A stretch of DNA of 64,000 bases from contig NC_039517.1 of NCBI RefSeq assembly GCF_003672135.1, positions 5,704,001 through 5,768,000 on the forward strand. Reading direction: 5' to 3'. The notes under the pieces are model-generated. The model saw only the letters and a list, made by a program, of their open reading frames with translations. It did not search any database and was not told the origin of the DNA. How positions within the stretch are numbered: position 1 is the stretch's first letter; each line of letters starts with the position of its first letter. This DNA is from Ooceraea biroi. Lineage: Eukaryota > Arthropoda > Insecta > Hymenoptera > Formicidae. The translations under genes and the position numbers were made by a program. Positions 46,435 to 59,845 of this stretch are shown piece after piece.

Positions 46435-49368
46435 CTGTGTAACTCGTCAAAATGATTTTGCATGACTTAAATCAGATTTCGTTCTGTGATAGAAGAAAGT
46501 AGTAGCGTTAAAGTAGTTGGCATTAAATTTGTCAACAACGTTGACATTTTTCGACTAGTTCTTTCCTTCTCTTTACGTTTTATGGCTATGAGTGTAGAGT
46601 GTACGCAAATATCTTAAATATCTTAATACAACTAACTTTGATTATCTATTGATGCACCAATCGAGAATTAGGCGTTGAAGCTTATAGAATATGCGTTACA
46701 ATAGTATCACTCGCAAAATAACGTGTGCGTAAATATTGTATGCGTAATACCTGTGTGGCTGTGTGTGTACACACATAAATATATCTATAAAATTTTTACG
46801 AATATTTTTAAGGAAGATAATTGCATGGGTGAGATGATGAGAAATAGAAAAGCAATACTTTCAGTTACGCTACTGTAGATAATTATCCTCTCTCTTATTC
46901 ATATATATATATTTATAGATTTGTAAATTTTACTAACTCTTCGCTCGAAACGTATGTTTTTTTTTCTCCGAAAAATTCGATAAACTTGCGATAAAGAGTA
47001 ATGAAAATGCTCTACGCGTGTAAATGCGCGTCTTTTACGGCTCCTTTTTCTTGATGTACAAAAGCATTGGCATCTAATGTTAGCGTCAAGTTTTAATTTA
47101 TGCCTAATCTTAATTTTGGGGTTGCCTATTATTTAATTTCGAGATATCTTTTTCTCTCTTTCTCTTTCTTAATAGATGATATAAGGATAATTTCACATAA
47201 GACATAAGAAATTCAAAATATATTTGAAATCTTAACAGAAAATAGATAATCATAAAGATAGATTTTGCATCGTATTAACATGAAAGAGAACGATGCCATC
47301 AATCTGGAAAAATTGTAACAAGTACGAGACAAGTAAAGCTATTTATTTAACAAACTATCTTAAAGCGGACGGATAGATTTCAGATAGAAAGCGAGAAAAA
47401 GTTCCGTAGGTTTTAAAGTGTAATCTACGTTAAAGTGGATTCTTACGTTACAGTACTTTCATGAAAACTGCGCTAATAGCTAAATAACAGTATTAATAGT
47501 AACTAGTGTTACTCGTACTGCTTCTATTAAGAGCAACAGTGCTAAAGTGATAAATGTTGTAAGTGCTTTTTAGTTTTTGGACCATATATTGAGTTGATTC
47601 TCTATAATAGAATTTGATTATTTAAAAACTAGAAATGATTTTTCACTATACTTCTAGATTTCTAGAGCGTTCTCTCGCATAGACTTTTACTCATGCTCAT
47701 GCTTTAGATTGATTTAGATGTAAAATTGATGAGAGAAAGATCAGTAATAATGCCTATGTATTAATACTATTTTTATAGTGTGACCGAGTCACTAAAATAC
47801 ATTAAATTACGTTACGTTGTTAAACATTAGTACACTATTTCGTTGATTTTATGAAAAATTGTGTATATACAATAACATTAACGTTTATCGTAATACCACT
47901 TTGTGAACAATCAACGGCATTATTTTCGATACTATACTCTCAAGTAGAGGCTCAAGTATCTCAATAAGTTCAATATCGACAACTCTGCTGTTGAATTATA
48001 ATTCGATTCGCAATTATTACGAACTATAGAATTTCCAATTACCAAAGCAATTTACTTTAACATTTGCAGAATGTTTGCACAATCTTCGCTCGTCTTCAGA
48101 TATCATATGTAGAGTATTTAATATATTCGCATAACATTAAATAAAATAGAATTAAAAAATATGTGCTTTTACTTTGTGTATTAACTTATAGTTTCTTATT
48201 TGTTTTTGCCTGAATTACCTGATATATTACAATATTCTTATAATACATTCTTGTTTGTTCAAGTTTGTTCATATACGTCTTTTTATATACACAATCATTG
48301 TATATAATTGTGCAGATATGATATAATTATATACATAATTTACATTTAACTGACTTAACACTTTACCGTTTCATAGACTTCATCTTTTCATAGCTTGTTC
48401 ATTATTAATTATACATCTATTTCTAAACTGCTATTTCTTACTTATACAACGAATTCAATCGGATTTACTAACGTTATTACAACTGTATAATTCCATGCGT
48501 GGGAGATATCGATTATGACACGTTGAATTGGTGATGGCTAAGATCGGCCGGTAAAGTGATAAGATAATTCACAACAATAATCAGACATCCTTTAGGAAGC
48601 AACTCCTCGATTACTTTAAATACTTTAAACAGAGAGTTAGTGAAAATAGCATACGTGTGTACCAGGCGTCATAAATGCGTCAACGCTTGTGATAGATTTT
48701 CTAGAGGCACTTTCGGAAAGAACGTGCCGTGGAAATAAATGACTCCAAAACTGTCCATGATAAAGATGACGCCGAGCGACAACAACTAACATTTGACACA
48801 CATCGTGCTTCAAATAGATATATATATATTATTTTCATTTTCACTTTTATAAAATCTTTGTAAAATGTAACTCTTGCCAAGTGCTAGCTGATTCGAAAGG
48901 TGCTCATCTAGCGATAGCAGCATTAAAACATTTATGACGCCCAACGTAATTTGTCTCCTACACCATTCTCTAATGTCTTCCAAACACAGTCGACAGCGTT
49001 GAGCACTCGATAATCGTCGCGCTTTAAAATCGCGTCGCGCGACGAGGATTGGTTGCCGCCTACTATGGGTATTACTTGGAAGACTTAGTCGAGATCTGAG
49101 ATATCACGAACATCTTTATACCCAAACGCACGCAAACATAAAAATAAATTACCTGTTTTCTTTCGTCTCGCATCGTTCGACCGTGTAAGCATCGACTTTA
49201 CGATCGGCTTAAAAATTACCCTGAGTGCATCGCTCTCGTACTCGAAGAAATCTCTTCGGGGTGCGAATATCCGATACTTTGGAAGAGGATAAAAGGATAA
49301 GCGTCAATATAAGCGATCATTGAGTCCATTACTGCGGTCATCATGCCTCTCTCGAATTGACATTAACT

Positions 49369-51432
49369 TCAAACCCCTCGTTGAGATATCTCTTCGGAGC
49401 GTTCGAGACGTTCCGACGTTGCCTTGGGAACGTCTCTTTTGGGACTAGGACTCGGACTAGGAGAGGAACTTGGCGATCTTGAGCTGCTCGAGCTGGACCG
49501 GGAGCGTTGCTTTCTCTGCATTTCCGTCTTGTACTGGTACAGGGGGCCGCGAATAATTTTCAGAGTGGTCTCAAGTTCGTAGGCCCGGTCTTTCAGCGCG
49601 TTGTACAAGTTAAGGTCCAGACCGACCTTTCGCGCTCTTCTGTGAAGCACTATGAGATGACGTCTATTTAACACGTCCGGCAACATGTATTCCTGCATGA
49701 GTACAAAGAGAGATTACATGTATAAATGGAGATAATTAATTTGTCTTAGTATTAGGCTGAAATCGTTTATTCGAATTGTAAAACCAACCTGTCTGGTCAC
49801 GAGATAATAAATGAACCACATCATAGTAGTGCCATAAGTGACGAAATAAGTGACGGGTTCCATGATATCCCAGGAATATTCCCACCAGGTTAATCTGGCC
49901 AGAGCCCCGAATTGGATAGACATCATAACTAGGAAAGTCCAGACAAAAAAATTCGCCCTCTTGTAAGCCGCGTTTTGTATCTCTTGCAATTTCTGAAATC
50001 AAAAATGAAGAAAATCGCAAAGTTCTTGCTTCATCATTCGATTCTCTTACTCACGTTCTTATCTCTTCAAGTTTTCTATTCAAAGATGCTTTAACTCTTA
50101 TTATATTCTACAGAAAGAAAGAGGAAGGATCGAGAGAACCAAAGTGGTGTCTTGTCTTGTTTCATTATTTCGTAAGAAAAGAGAAAAGAAAACACTCGAG
50201 AAACATTTTATCGAGATTCTCTTCGCGTATCAAGTTGCATAACTGCGAACGCGCAGCGCACAGAAAACTATACGGATACGTATACGGATTAGAAAAGTAA
50301 GTATACGACTGCGAGGAGCGCTGCTAATTGGAACGCTCAGGAATATGGCAATTAAAAGGAGTCGTAAAACCATAACAGGGATGCGGTGAGAGAAAACGGA
50401 CAATGGAAATGTGTCCGCGTTTAAGCGTGCTTTACGCGCGTTTTGCTCGATGGAAAGCTGATTCGTTGGTGCGTGCGCTTCGCTTGATCATCGGATCAGT
50501 TAACAAGTCCAATTATATCGCGTATCTTCTCGCGTGCCTTATTGCATAATTCGCGTTCGTCTGTCCATGTATATAGAGCAGAATGATTAGCATTTCAATA
50601 TTCTTACCTGCTCGAGGGGCACCAGCTGCAATCTAATGTTCTCCAGCTCGGCAACGACCGATCTCTCCATCTCGGCGTTGTGTTCTCGCACGTGGAACGC
50701 CTCGTGCAATTGGCTGACGAGAGCTTGCACGTCTCCGAGCTTCTGCAAATCCTCCTGCAAGAGAGAGTAAGAGGCACGTGTCGATACTCGTGAGATATAT
50801 GCGATATATGTGAGACAGGGTACATGTACAGGAACCGTATGAATCAAGAGATATTGCCGAGAAGCGAGGACGATTGAAATATTGCTCATTCAACGTTCCT
50901 TCGATCAATAGTAAATAAGATGCTGCAACCGCGCATATATTTCCAAACTATGATGGTATATAGAAGCATAAAGCGGTTGGAAAACTCGTCTTTATGTGAT
51001 AACTCACTATCGTGCACCTTTCTTGCAACGGCGGGGACACAGTGTATTCGTTATCGTTTATTATCAATTTGAAATCCTCCTCTAAAAGCGATTCTATCGT
51101 GTTACTGGAAGCTATCCTGACACCATCTGAAAACGATCAGAGCTTTTATCTGGCGCTATCGTGTGCAAAGATTCATCTGATCTGATTATACCTAACGCCT
51201 GGCTCTCAAGCACCTTCGATTATTAATCACTCTTTAATGATTTATGACATCTCACCTAACGATGTCAAACATGCTCGATCGATGCCACGGTCCTCGGTCT
51301 TCAACATCTCTAGAAAATTGCCGACCGTGTTCGTAATCGGCTTCATGGTGAACGAACAATGCTCTCTTCTGGATGGAAGGGGCACCGTGATCCTAGGAAG
51401 CCCCCGGTGATACGCCACAGTAACGTCCGAAC
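49369..51432 (-). CDS. MCU: Mitochondrial calcium uniporter pore subunit (5' exon missing or distant)
   Basis: Pore-forming subunit of the inner-membrane Ca2+ uniporter. Five minus-strand exons join in phase: 51,432-51,256; 51,126-51,008; 50,754-50,608; 49,992-49,789; 49,692-49,369, giving ~323 residues. In order: the matrix N-terminal domain (DVTVAYHRGLPRITVPLPSR, GNFLEMLKTEDRGIDRA, DGVRIASSNTIESLLEEDFKLIIND); a coiled coil (LVSQLHEAFHVREHNAEMER); TM1 (FFVWTFLVMMSIQFGALARL); the selectivity-filter loop WWEYSWDIMEPVTYF with the DIME signature intact; TM2 (TTMMWFIYYLVTRQ); and the matrix C-terminal helices EYMLPDVLNRRHLIVLH. The intact DIME acidic residues argue for a conducting MCU rather than the dominant-negative MCUb type. 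The C-terminus is odd: about 45 residues of Arg/Ser/Pro repeats (RSRSSSSSSRSPSSS...) replace the usual short end. The mitochondrial presequence is not in these exons; see 55,532. Confidence 0.95.
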
Positions 51433-54400
51433 CTGCACGCAGTAATACGCACTTAATACTTATGCATCAGGGAAAAGAAAATACGATTACCTATTTTCCT
51501 ATGATTATGATCAATAATGCCATTTTCATGACAAATTTCCGTAGGAGACTAACGAGATGCAGCAGTCGATATTGTAACGTAGTCGAAACGGAACGTAATG
51601 TTCCGCCACCGACTCGGAAATGCTGCCGACTGAATGCACGCAATTATAAAAGCACGCGTTAAACATTAGTTACACGCTACATACTTATTTTATTTTACGT
51701 GTACGATATAAGTCTCTAACGAAAATCTTTTCAAACACAACATTGTCGAACAATATTATCTTTTAGTAAAACTTGCTGCATCTGATTAATTAACTTACTC
51801 GAGATCTGGTTGGTATCTAATAATTTTATGAGAATTAACTTTATAGAGTATCCAAATTAATAAAAATACTGTCAATTTCGCAAGTGCTTAGATATAAAAT
51901 GACGTAGTAAATCTTGTGCAATTGTTCAACGTTCTTAAACATTTTCATTAAAATCTATATATATCCAAAAATGGGAAAGAGGAAGTGTCTGTAGGCAAAG
52001 CGCTTCCGCGACTTCGTTCGCGTGATAATCGCACAATCGAGAGCTAGACTGTATTAACCTGGTTACGAACCGTTCATATGAAGAAGGTATTAGAGTGTGG
52101 AGAACGGAATGAGACGACTACCGGGGATCTTTCCGCTGTAAGCAGAACGGAACCACGCGTTAGCTCGCCTGCGCTAACAATCTCTGAAAATGCATCTTCG
52201 GATGCACGAAACATCGTCATCGTAAGTTTTCGTCGTTAAAACCGTTAAACTGATAAAGTAATAAGGAATTAATTTACAGAGTCACGCTATCCTGCAATAT
52301 TGAATAATGTGGAGGCCGCCGCCCGCGCCGCGGGACGAGATGATGGAAGATTAGCAAAAATATAATATATAGCCTATTTTACATACTACATTTTTCTTGC
52401 ATTATAAAATTAAATTAATCGGAAATTAGGTTTCATTTTTTACGTGACAAAATGAGCCAATGTATTTGATTTAATTAAATAAATGCATAAACGCAAAAAA
52501 TGCATTACAGGAGTATTTTTAAAAGAAAAGCGTGAAAATAATTTTCACGGAAACTGCCAATTCCAGTGGATGAACAACGCCGTGATAGAAATGCGAATTT
52601 CTCGCATTTGAAATTCGAAATTGTTACGAAACAATGTAATGAGATGATGCAAGAAATTAATATGCATGATTGATGGACAGAAAGAATTTACGTTGTTTTC
52701 GATAAAATCTTTCATCTTGATTTCTAATATTTAAATCCTTCGTAGAAGATGTATTTATGCTTTCTATGCTAAATACACATTTGATTAACGAAACGATTAT
52801 TATTGTGAAAATAAAAAAATGTGAAAATTATACACTGAATTGAATCGCAACTTCAAAGTTCGAATTATTGCTATATAGTTATTTTTATTTGTGATAAGAA
52901 ACATTTTTCACGACTAAACCGTGTGTATAGCAAATCCTCTAGCAATCGGACAATATCATATCTATAAAGTCTACTATTTATACATGTGCATAATCAACAG
53001 GAGCAACGTAATTTCCTTTTCAACGAACTGCTGACTAATTCATGGTCGTTTGTCATCGAGAGTTCTCGTCCCGAAAGGGAAATCGCTGGACGAGTAAAAC
53101 CGATCATCCATCATCATCAATCGTTCAAGAGGCGATCAGTGGCGACATGTATCTGCCGCTCGAATAGAAATCCGTTTCCCGTACAATAATCGCGCGTTTC
53201 TTGAATAAACAGGCAACGTCCGACAATTAGTACGATCCCCCACGCGATGGACGGTATCTCGTCGTGTTGCATCGCATGCCGGTGGATTGGCACACACAGG
53301 TGGAAGTGGCAAGAAATCTACCACCACCCAGCCAGCCGCTTCCCTTCTTTTGTCGTCTCGCGAAAAGCCCGTGGTGGTGAAGTTTCGCCGTGCCTCCACA
53401 GTCCACAATGAGATCCTGCTCAATTAATAAGTGATGTGATCGTGGAACATCAAGCCGACCTGGTCGTTTCTTCCTCTTTCTCTCTTTTTTTTTTGTGACA
53501 ATATTCTGAGCCTCTCCGTGCTCTTCTCGTGCGCAAAGTTCACGAATAGATTTCGTTTATTCTCCGGACATGTTAAACTAACGATCGCCAAGGGAGGTAG
53601 GTGGATATTCATGTGACGGTCAGATTGACCGCGTGGGCTAGTTTATGGCATTCCCAAAGAATCATCGCTGTTAGTTCTGGGGTAATCGTGCGGGATTCAC
53701 GCAGATCCCTTGGGTTGTAAATTGAAGGGCTCGGTGCGAAAGAAAGGCCATAAGGCTTGAACACGTAAGGTTCATTTTCGAAATCATCTTATATTCAGAG
53801 CGGACCTTAGAATTGTATATTTACTTTATTCCTGCACTGAATCCTTCGATCTAGATATTGTTATTTCGCATAACTATGCGCGTTATTAAATTGAGTTATG
53901 GCCGCTTTTGTGAAATCCAATTTACTCCGGAGCATTACACGCTCCGAATACTTTGGTGTAGCGGACCAAGCACGTATACGCTTGGAAAAACAAAAAAGGA
54001 GCAGCGAAACTAGCTTTAAACTATCCAAATATTAATCAAGATTTCAAAATATGCAATTTTTGTTGTATAATTATCATACAAAAATGTGAGATATAGGGCA
54101 CGGAAAAAATACAGTCCTCTTTTCAACTTTATCTGTTCTCACTAATTTAAGAATTGATAAACAATGTATTTGGTATTAGCAGAAAGTTTTTTTTATGTAC
54201 GTCCACGCTTTTCTATTCTTATTTAAATTATCATTAAACTTTCGAGATAAATCGAATTCTAAACAGACGCACCGGTGATTGCCTGGAAAGCCTTCAAGAC
54301 TGCTGATATGTAGTGAAAATGAAGGGAGACTATATAGATTCTTGAGTAATTAATAAATGTCGGACAAGTTAAATTTACTCTTGAGAGATGCCGCGTACAA

Positions 54401-55531
54401 TTAAGAGCAGAATTATTTATTGCTTCGTCAGTCGTCGAATATTTACGAATCCGTTATTCGTGTACCATGCTGTTAACGGGGATGATGAGGAAATCTCTAG
54501 GGTGAATCGGGATTGTCTTAACTGGGGTAAGTTTGCGTGTAACTATGTAACTTGACATGCTGCAGTTTCACTTGCTCTTTTAGAATTTGTGCCAAGTTTT
54601 ATTGGATGTAGCGATCGTAATCGCACACGCGATTAAGATGGCACTGATATTACAAAAATATTGCCACTATGTGGAGTTACATAAAAAACAATTTAGTATT
54701 ATACTTTTAATAATGTGAAATATGTTAACTATTCGTGCTCGTGTTCAAACTAAAAGTTTTTAGCATTCAACAAGTACGCTCACGCACATACTTTTTATTT
54801 TTCAATATCGCTGGACACCTTACGTGCAACATGAGAATATGGATGTTTAAATTGCTAAGTTTACTATTTTGATTGATACACGTGCCGCGTGCGAAATGCG
54901 GACACGACAAGGTAAACGTCAACTCGGCCCTCTCGAAGTGGATCCTCATGGGTTGAAGCACCTGGGGTGCATGGATAATATATGGCTCCAGGGTATTCGC
55001 GGGTGTAGATGGATGTACGTGATCGCTCGATTAAGTATTGACCCAACGCCGTTTTGCCCATATATATAACACATCCATATAAATGACGGATTAAATTACC
55101 TCGAATGTACAAAGCACAAGCTTCGAGAGAGAATTCTCTTGCATCAAATATTTATATTATATTTTATTCGAAACGCATGATTTTCGTATATAATCATTTG
55201 TGTTCAAAATTATTGCTTCGAATATTAAAATTTAATCATGAAAAGGGACTTACAGTAACATAAACTAAACATAGTACTATAAAGTTAAGCGCAAGAATAA
55301 TAAAAGCTAATCGAGAAAAAATTTCAAACGAGTAATAACTTGCAATTAAATACTCTAAACAAGGCACTTAAAATTAACACGCTTCTGTTTTCATTAATGA
55401 TTAGGTCAAAACCTGACGGTTAAGACCTTTTCTGGAGAAAGTTAACGTCGGAACATCTCTCGTTCACAATAAACATACCGCATATCGCTGCTGCTTCTGT
55501 ACTTATATTCTTCTGCATCGATTTTACTCAC
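51433..55531. other. Probable MCU first intron or intergenic DNA
   Basis: No supported exon. Composition is mixed, and a CpG-richer patch lies at about 53,000-53,700 with opposing random frames. If the exon at 55,532-55,718 belongs to MCU, this is its first intron (~4.1 kb). Confidence 0.45.
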
Positions 55532-55718
55532 GAGAAGCGCGCACGCTGGAGTCATCTAGCAGCGGGTCTTGGTACTGCTGATGCTTGAAACTCAACCAGA
55601 GATCTATGCATGCAGGAAGTGAAATAGCGAGAGCGTGGATAAGGCCAGGCCTTATTAACTTTTGTCGCATGCCTTTTTCCAACTCTGCCTCAGACAGGCT
55701 TTTATTCCTATTTCGCAT
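55532..55718 (-). CDS. MCU: Candidate MCU first coding exon (mitochondrial presequence)
   Basis: An open minus-strand frame ends ...DDSSVRAS, then C|GTGAGT at 55,532/55,531, a strong donor in phase 1. Phase 1 is exactly what the MCU exon starting at 51,432 (GT TCG GAC) requires; the join gives ...VRASRSDVTVAYHRG. Starts at 55,718 or 55,670 are possible. The latter begins MRQKLIRPGLIHALAIS, basic and hydrophobic like a mitochondrial targeting peptide. Total MCU would be ~369-385 residues, in the family range. Evidence is phase and position only, so another exon or gene remains possible. Confidence 0.4.
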
Positions 55719-56881
55719 TTTTTCGTGATAAAAAAAGCCATTCTCTCTTTTTGTGAGAGATGAATTAAATGTAGCGCGAGTAGGTGCGTCTCGAGTACAC
55801 GTGTCCGTCCGTTAAATTCCGTCACGCCGTGCTCGCTCCTCTGGCAAAATTGGATAATCCTCGACGTATTCGTCAAACGCCGAGCTCTGAATATGCTGAA
55901 AACGGGGTTAACAATGTAACTTAAACGGTGCCTTTCATATTAGACCACGTATGCGACAGGCTGTTATTACGCGGCTAAACAGTGCAGAAAGAGAATCGAA
56001 TTACGTCATATCGTTGCAATGATGCCCGGTTTGTTTAAACATGCACGAAATGTTTAAACTTTAAATTCTCAGCTAGCCATTTTATGCATCGCGCAAGTGG
56101 ATTGTCAATTTCACGAACGTGTCTCCTTGCCGAGCATGCCAAGAAAGCTAGATTCGGCCGTTTTATTAAAAAACGGTATCACGAAGCTTTGACGGGATCC
56201 TAATGTAAACTAATAAGCGAGTCAAGACGTCGTTAATCTCGATGTAAGAAACTCGTGTGTACATTTACTCAGCGGTAATTGTAGTTTTGAATCTTTTATG
56301 GCGAAAGTTCTCGCTACACGTAGCGCGTTCTTGTTAGCGCAATTTTCGATGTAGTGTAAATTACGCACACAGCTGTGCACTACGAAACTTTTATCGAAAT
56401 TCATAACGATTCCAGACGAGGCGCATTTAACGGTCTGCAACGATTGCCGAGATTGGACGTTTCGTTATAAACTTTCACGATATCGATACGTCATCACTCA
56501 TCCAGCATATTTATTCGACAACTTGAGTGTGAGATACATTCGAAAATAAGTAATCGATAATGAATAATCTAATTAGAAACGCGTGTGTCATTAATACTGC
56601 AACACCAATACATGCATTCCTATCGTGTGTTTGTATTCAGCATGTATCCAGTATGTGTTGTCGTGTATTCAGCGGAATTTTTATCATTCCAACAGATCAT
56701 GCTGAACGGAGAAATGCGCACTGCCGAGGAATCCTGCATCACTGCGGCTTCTGGGCGCCTGCGAAATATTTAGCAATGAAATATTAGCGCCGTGCTGCGC
56801 ACCCGACCTCGTTGCGCCGTTAAACGCCAATTTCTACCAGGTCTCTTTCTCTCTCTTTCTGTCTCTACGAGGTCGATCATC

Positions 56882-56961
56882 ATGGGTGGAGTGCAGAGCG
56901 GAGCTCATAATCTTGGCGAGGCGTTATGGGTGCAAGAGCGACAGCGGCAGAAGTGTCATCG
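56882..56961 (+). CDS. Weak candidate 5' coding exon (MGGVQSG...)
   Basis: An ATG follows a pyrimidine-rich stretch and opens 26 codons (MGGVQSGAHNLGEALWVQER...), ending at a consensus donor CG|GTGAGT (phase 2). A Gly at position 2 could be N-myristoylated. No downstream partner exon was found in the remaining 7 kb, so it would have to splice beyond the window. It could be chance. Confidence 0.18.
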
Positions 56962-59796
56962 GTGAGTAGCAGGCTTCTTAATAATGCACGCGAGATGCGC
57001 GATCGATACTGATACTCGGGACCGACACGTTTCTGATAGGCACTCAAGGATGACGGCAAATGTTTCGGATGTTTCGACGGTAATCTTCTTGACTCGATTG
57101 AAGAAAAACTCCGAAACTACGAATTTCGTGTTACGCGTCCCAATTAATTACTTGTAACGTCTCTAGTCTCACCGAGTATCTTAATAATCGAATGGTGTGT
57201 CTTAATGTCTACGACGAAGAATACTTTTTAATCTGGATCAACAATTTGTCAATTATTCAAGCGCCGACAAGCCAGAAAGTCGAGAAATCACGGGACGGTC
57301 TCGCTTGTGAAAATACGGTTTTTTTAGGCCCATTTCAATTTGTTTTCGTTCAGCGAAATTTCTTTCACGATTACAATAATTAGCGGCCGCGCTTGTGTCG
57401 GGTGTTTGTGACCTAAAATAAAATAACTGGTTAGAACGAGGATGCCGTGAGCGATTTATGAGTCAAAGATCGCACGAGACTTTTGCGCTGCTTCGAGTGG
57501 CTCGCATTGAGGACCGCAAGAGTCCCGTTGATCTCCCCTAGAGGAGGCGATTTACGATTAGTAATAGTTGATAGTTAATTACTGCCGTATTGTCACGGTC
57601 GGGTTGCGCTTATTAACACGGTTGTGGTCTGATTACGTGACTTCATCTAGACCGGGCGTCCATTTATGTACAAGAAATACAAGAGGCCGTAGAACGCTGC
57701 CCGCGAATTCCCGTTTTATGTCGAGGAACAACAAGGAAGCGCGTTTTATGTTTGCACATCGAAATTTTGCAATATCATCCAATTGCGCAATATTTATTAT
57801 ATCACGCTGCGTAAGCTGTTCCAATTAAATCGTACGATAAATTTCCGATAATTAATTTGGGTACAATATGCCGAGGCACTCGAGAGTAACGTTGGTGACC
57901 TGCTTCTGAGGCTAAACCTTGGACATACCTTCTAATTAAATTCAGCCAGTTTCGTTTCCGGAAATATCAAACTGTTAAATCAAGTTAAGTTTCCCATAAA
58001 CTAAGATATTAATTTACGTGCGACATGTACACCGCATCAGCAGTTACATTATTACACACACAGAAACTACATTTATATATATTCCAATACCAAACATATA
58101 TTTTATTGAGAGACGAATAGTGTGTAAAATATTTATAAAATTATAAATTTTAAGTATCAAGATATCTATATATTAATAAATGTAATCTTCATTGCGATGA
58201 ACGATTTGCGAGATATCAAACGTATGCGATAACCACGATAATTAATTATGAAATGAAGATCTCCCGGCTCTTTAGCAACGAGGATTACGTTACAGGACGG
58301 TATTTAAATACTATCGCATAATTATTTGATAGGATTGATTCGGATCAAACAATCCGCGCAATACCGGAATATCACTAATTAGCGTAAAACCCGCGTAGTA
58401 CTGCGTTGTAGCGTGATCGTAGTAGCGGAACACCGGATATCCGTCTCTTTGGGTCCGAATATCTCTCGTTCTCTCTCTCTTTGTCCCTCCCTTCTCTTTT
58501 CCGACCCTTTCTCCCCGTTTCTCTCGCAATACGTACGTACACACATATCGAAACAAAGGGCTTTGACAAATCGCGGACGTCACCCGCACATCGGAAATCA
58601 CTCGCAGTGTCGTCAGTGCAAAGTGCCGCAGCGATTCGGGTTCTGCAACGCGCGTCCGTCGCGATGTACGTCGTCAAGATTGTTTATTGCCAAGTGACGA
58701 TGGAGTTCGTCGACCATGATTTCGAAACAGCAAGGTAGATATCAAGCGATCGAGATGTTTACATTGAAGATGCTGTATAAATGAGTAAGGATCGTCTCTC
58801 GGTTCTAATTTAATTAAATTCCGTCAGATTTATTCGCGTTTGAACTTTGTTCATTTGGCTTTCGTCTTCAACAAATTCGATTAATGAGAAGATATGGTGA
58901 AATGTAGATAGAAAACAGATTTGACGCTTTTTATACAGCTCTTTGAGGTAAACTCCTCAATTATACATTTTTTAACGACTGTCATGCAAATCATTTCATA
59001 GAATATTGGAAAAGTAATAAGAATGTCTTTTTAAATGTTCTGGAAGAGTAAATAGGTCAAAATAATGGAGATAATCGGAGATTCTTTAATTGCGAGTTTG
59101 ATTTATAATATATATACATAATATATATACATATATACATGTATATATACATAATGTATATATACATAATGTAGTAGAACGTAGAAAAAAATGCACAAGA
59201 CGGTTTTATTGCAGATAAATTTAAACTCGATTTCATCGTTATAATAAACAGAAAAATTCCAGAGAATTAAATAAAGATTTATACTGATTATTCGATCATC
59301 AGCTCTTTTTTTCATTTTTGCAATGCGTCATAGCGTATCTGTCCATGATAAAAGTTCATTATTCATTATTCGGTTCATCGGCGAGATCACGTTACGATAT
59401 TTATCATTGTCTCGAAATATCGAGAGATTACTTGGGTCACAACGTTTTCTCGTTCATCTCCATTTTCACGACAGAGCATCCGTTAGATTCCGCGTGGTGG
59501 CAGAAAATGTGTCTATTTATTTAACGTGATGTGATCGGATTAGCATGGCGTCGTGCCAAGATACAGGCCATTTTGCGACCATCAAAGGAACGAAATTCCG
59601 TAATTCCGCGTTGCAAACCAGAAGACGGAGACGCTTTTCCAGTGTCTTGCAATTCAATTTATTCTACAACGAGACCTATTTTCATAACTTGGAGTGGAGA
59701 ATCCAAGGCTTTGACGAACGCCTCCGCGAAATGAGAGAGTAAATCCATCGATCGGTATAACGAGAGAGCCGAGAGTCCTCATTAAAAGCCTTATCA

Positions 59797-59798
<2 letters not shown>

Positions 59799-59843
<45 letters not shown>
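59799..59843. repeat. (AT)n microsatellite, 45 bp
   Basis: Uninterrupted AT dinucleotides. It translates as Tyr-Ile repeats in a spurious minus-strand frame. Confidence 0.95.

Positions 59844-59845
<2 letters not shown>

Larger units (their letters stand above)
45580..49368. other. AT-rich ORF-free stretch, possible long MCU 3'UTR
   Basis: No exon recognised over 3.8 kb. It holds a TA microsatellite (45,681-45,711), a CTCF-like site (45,791), a 24-bp perfect palindrome (46,411-46,434) and many AATAAA-like words in both orientations. The side adjoining 49,368 follows the MCU stop codon and may be a long 3'UTR. The side near 45,600 should contain the CHTF8 promoter. Confidence 0.5.

Noticed and set aside
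52090..52240. 49-codon minus-strand frame beginning MTMFRASEDAF as an MCU first exon
   Set aside because: Its donor-like site is phase 0, but the MCU exon at 51,432 requires phase 1, and the peptide is not recognised.
59545..59742. 66-codon plus frame (MASCQDTGHF...)
   Set aside because: Looks protein-like in composition but matches no family, has no flanking exons, and the neighbouring frame is open too.
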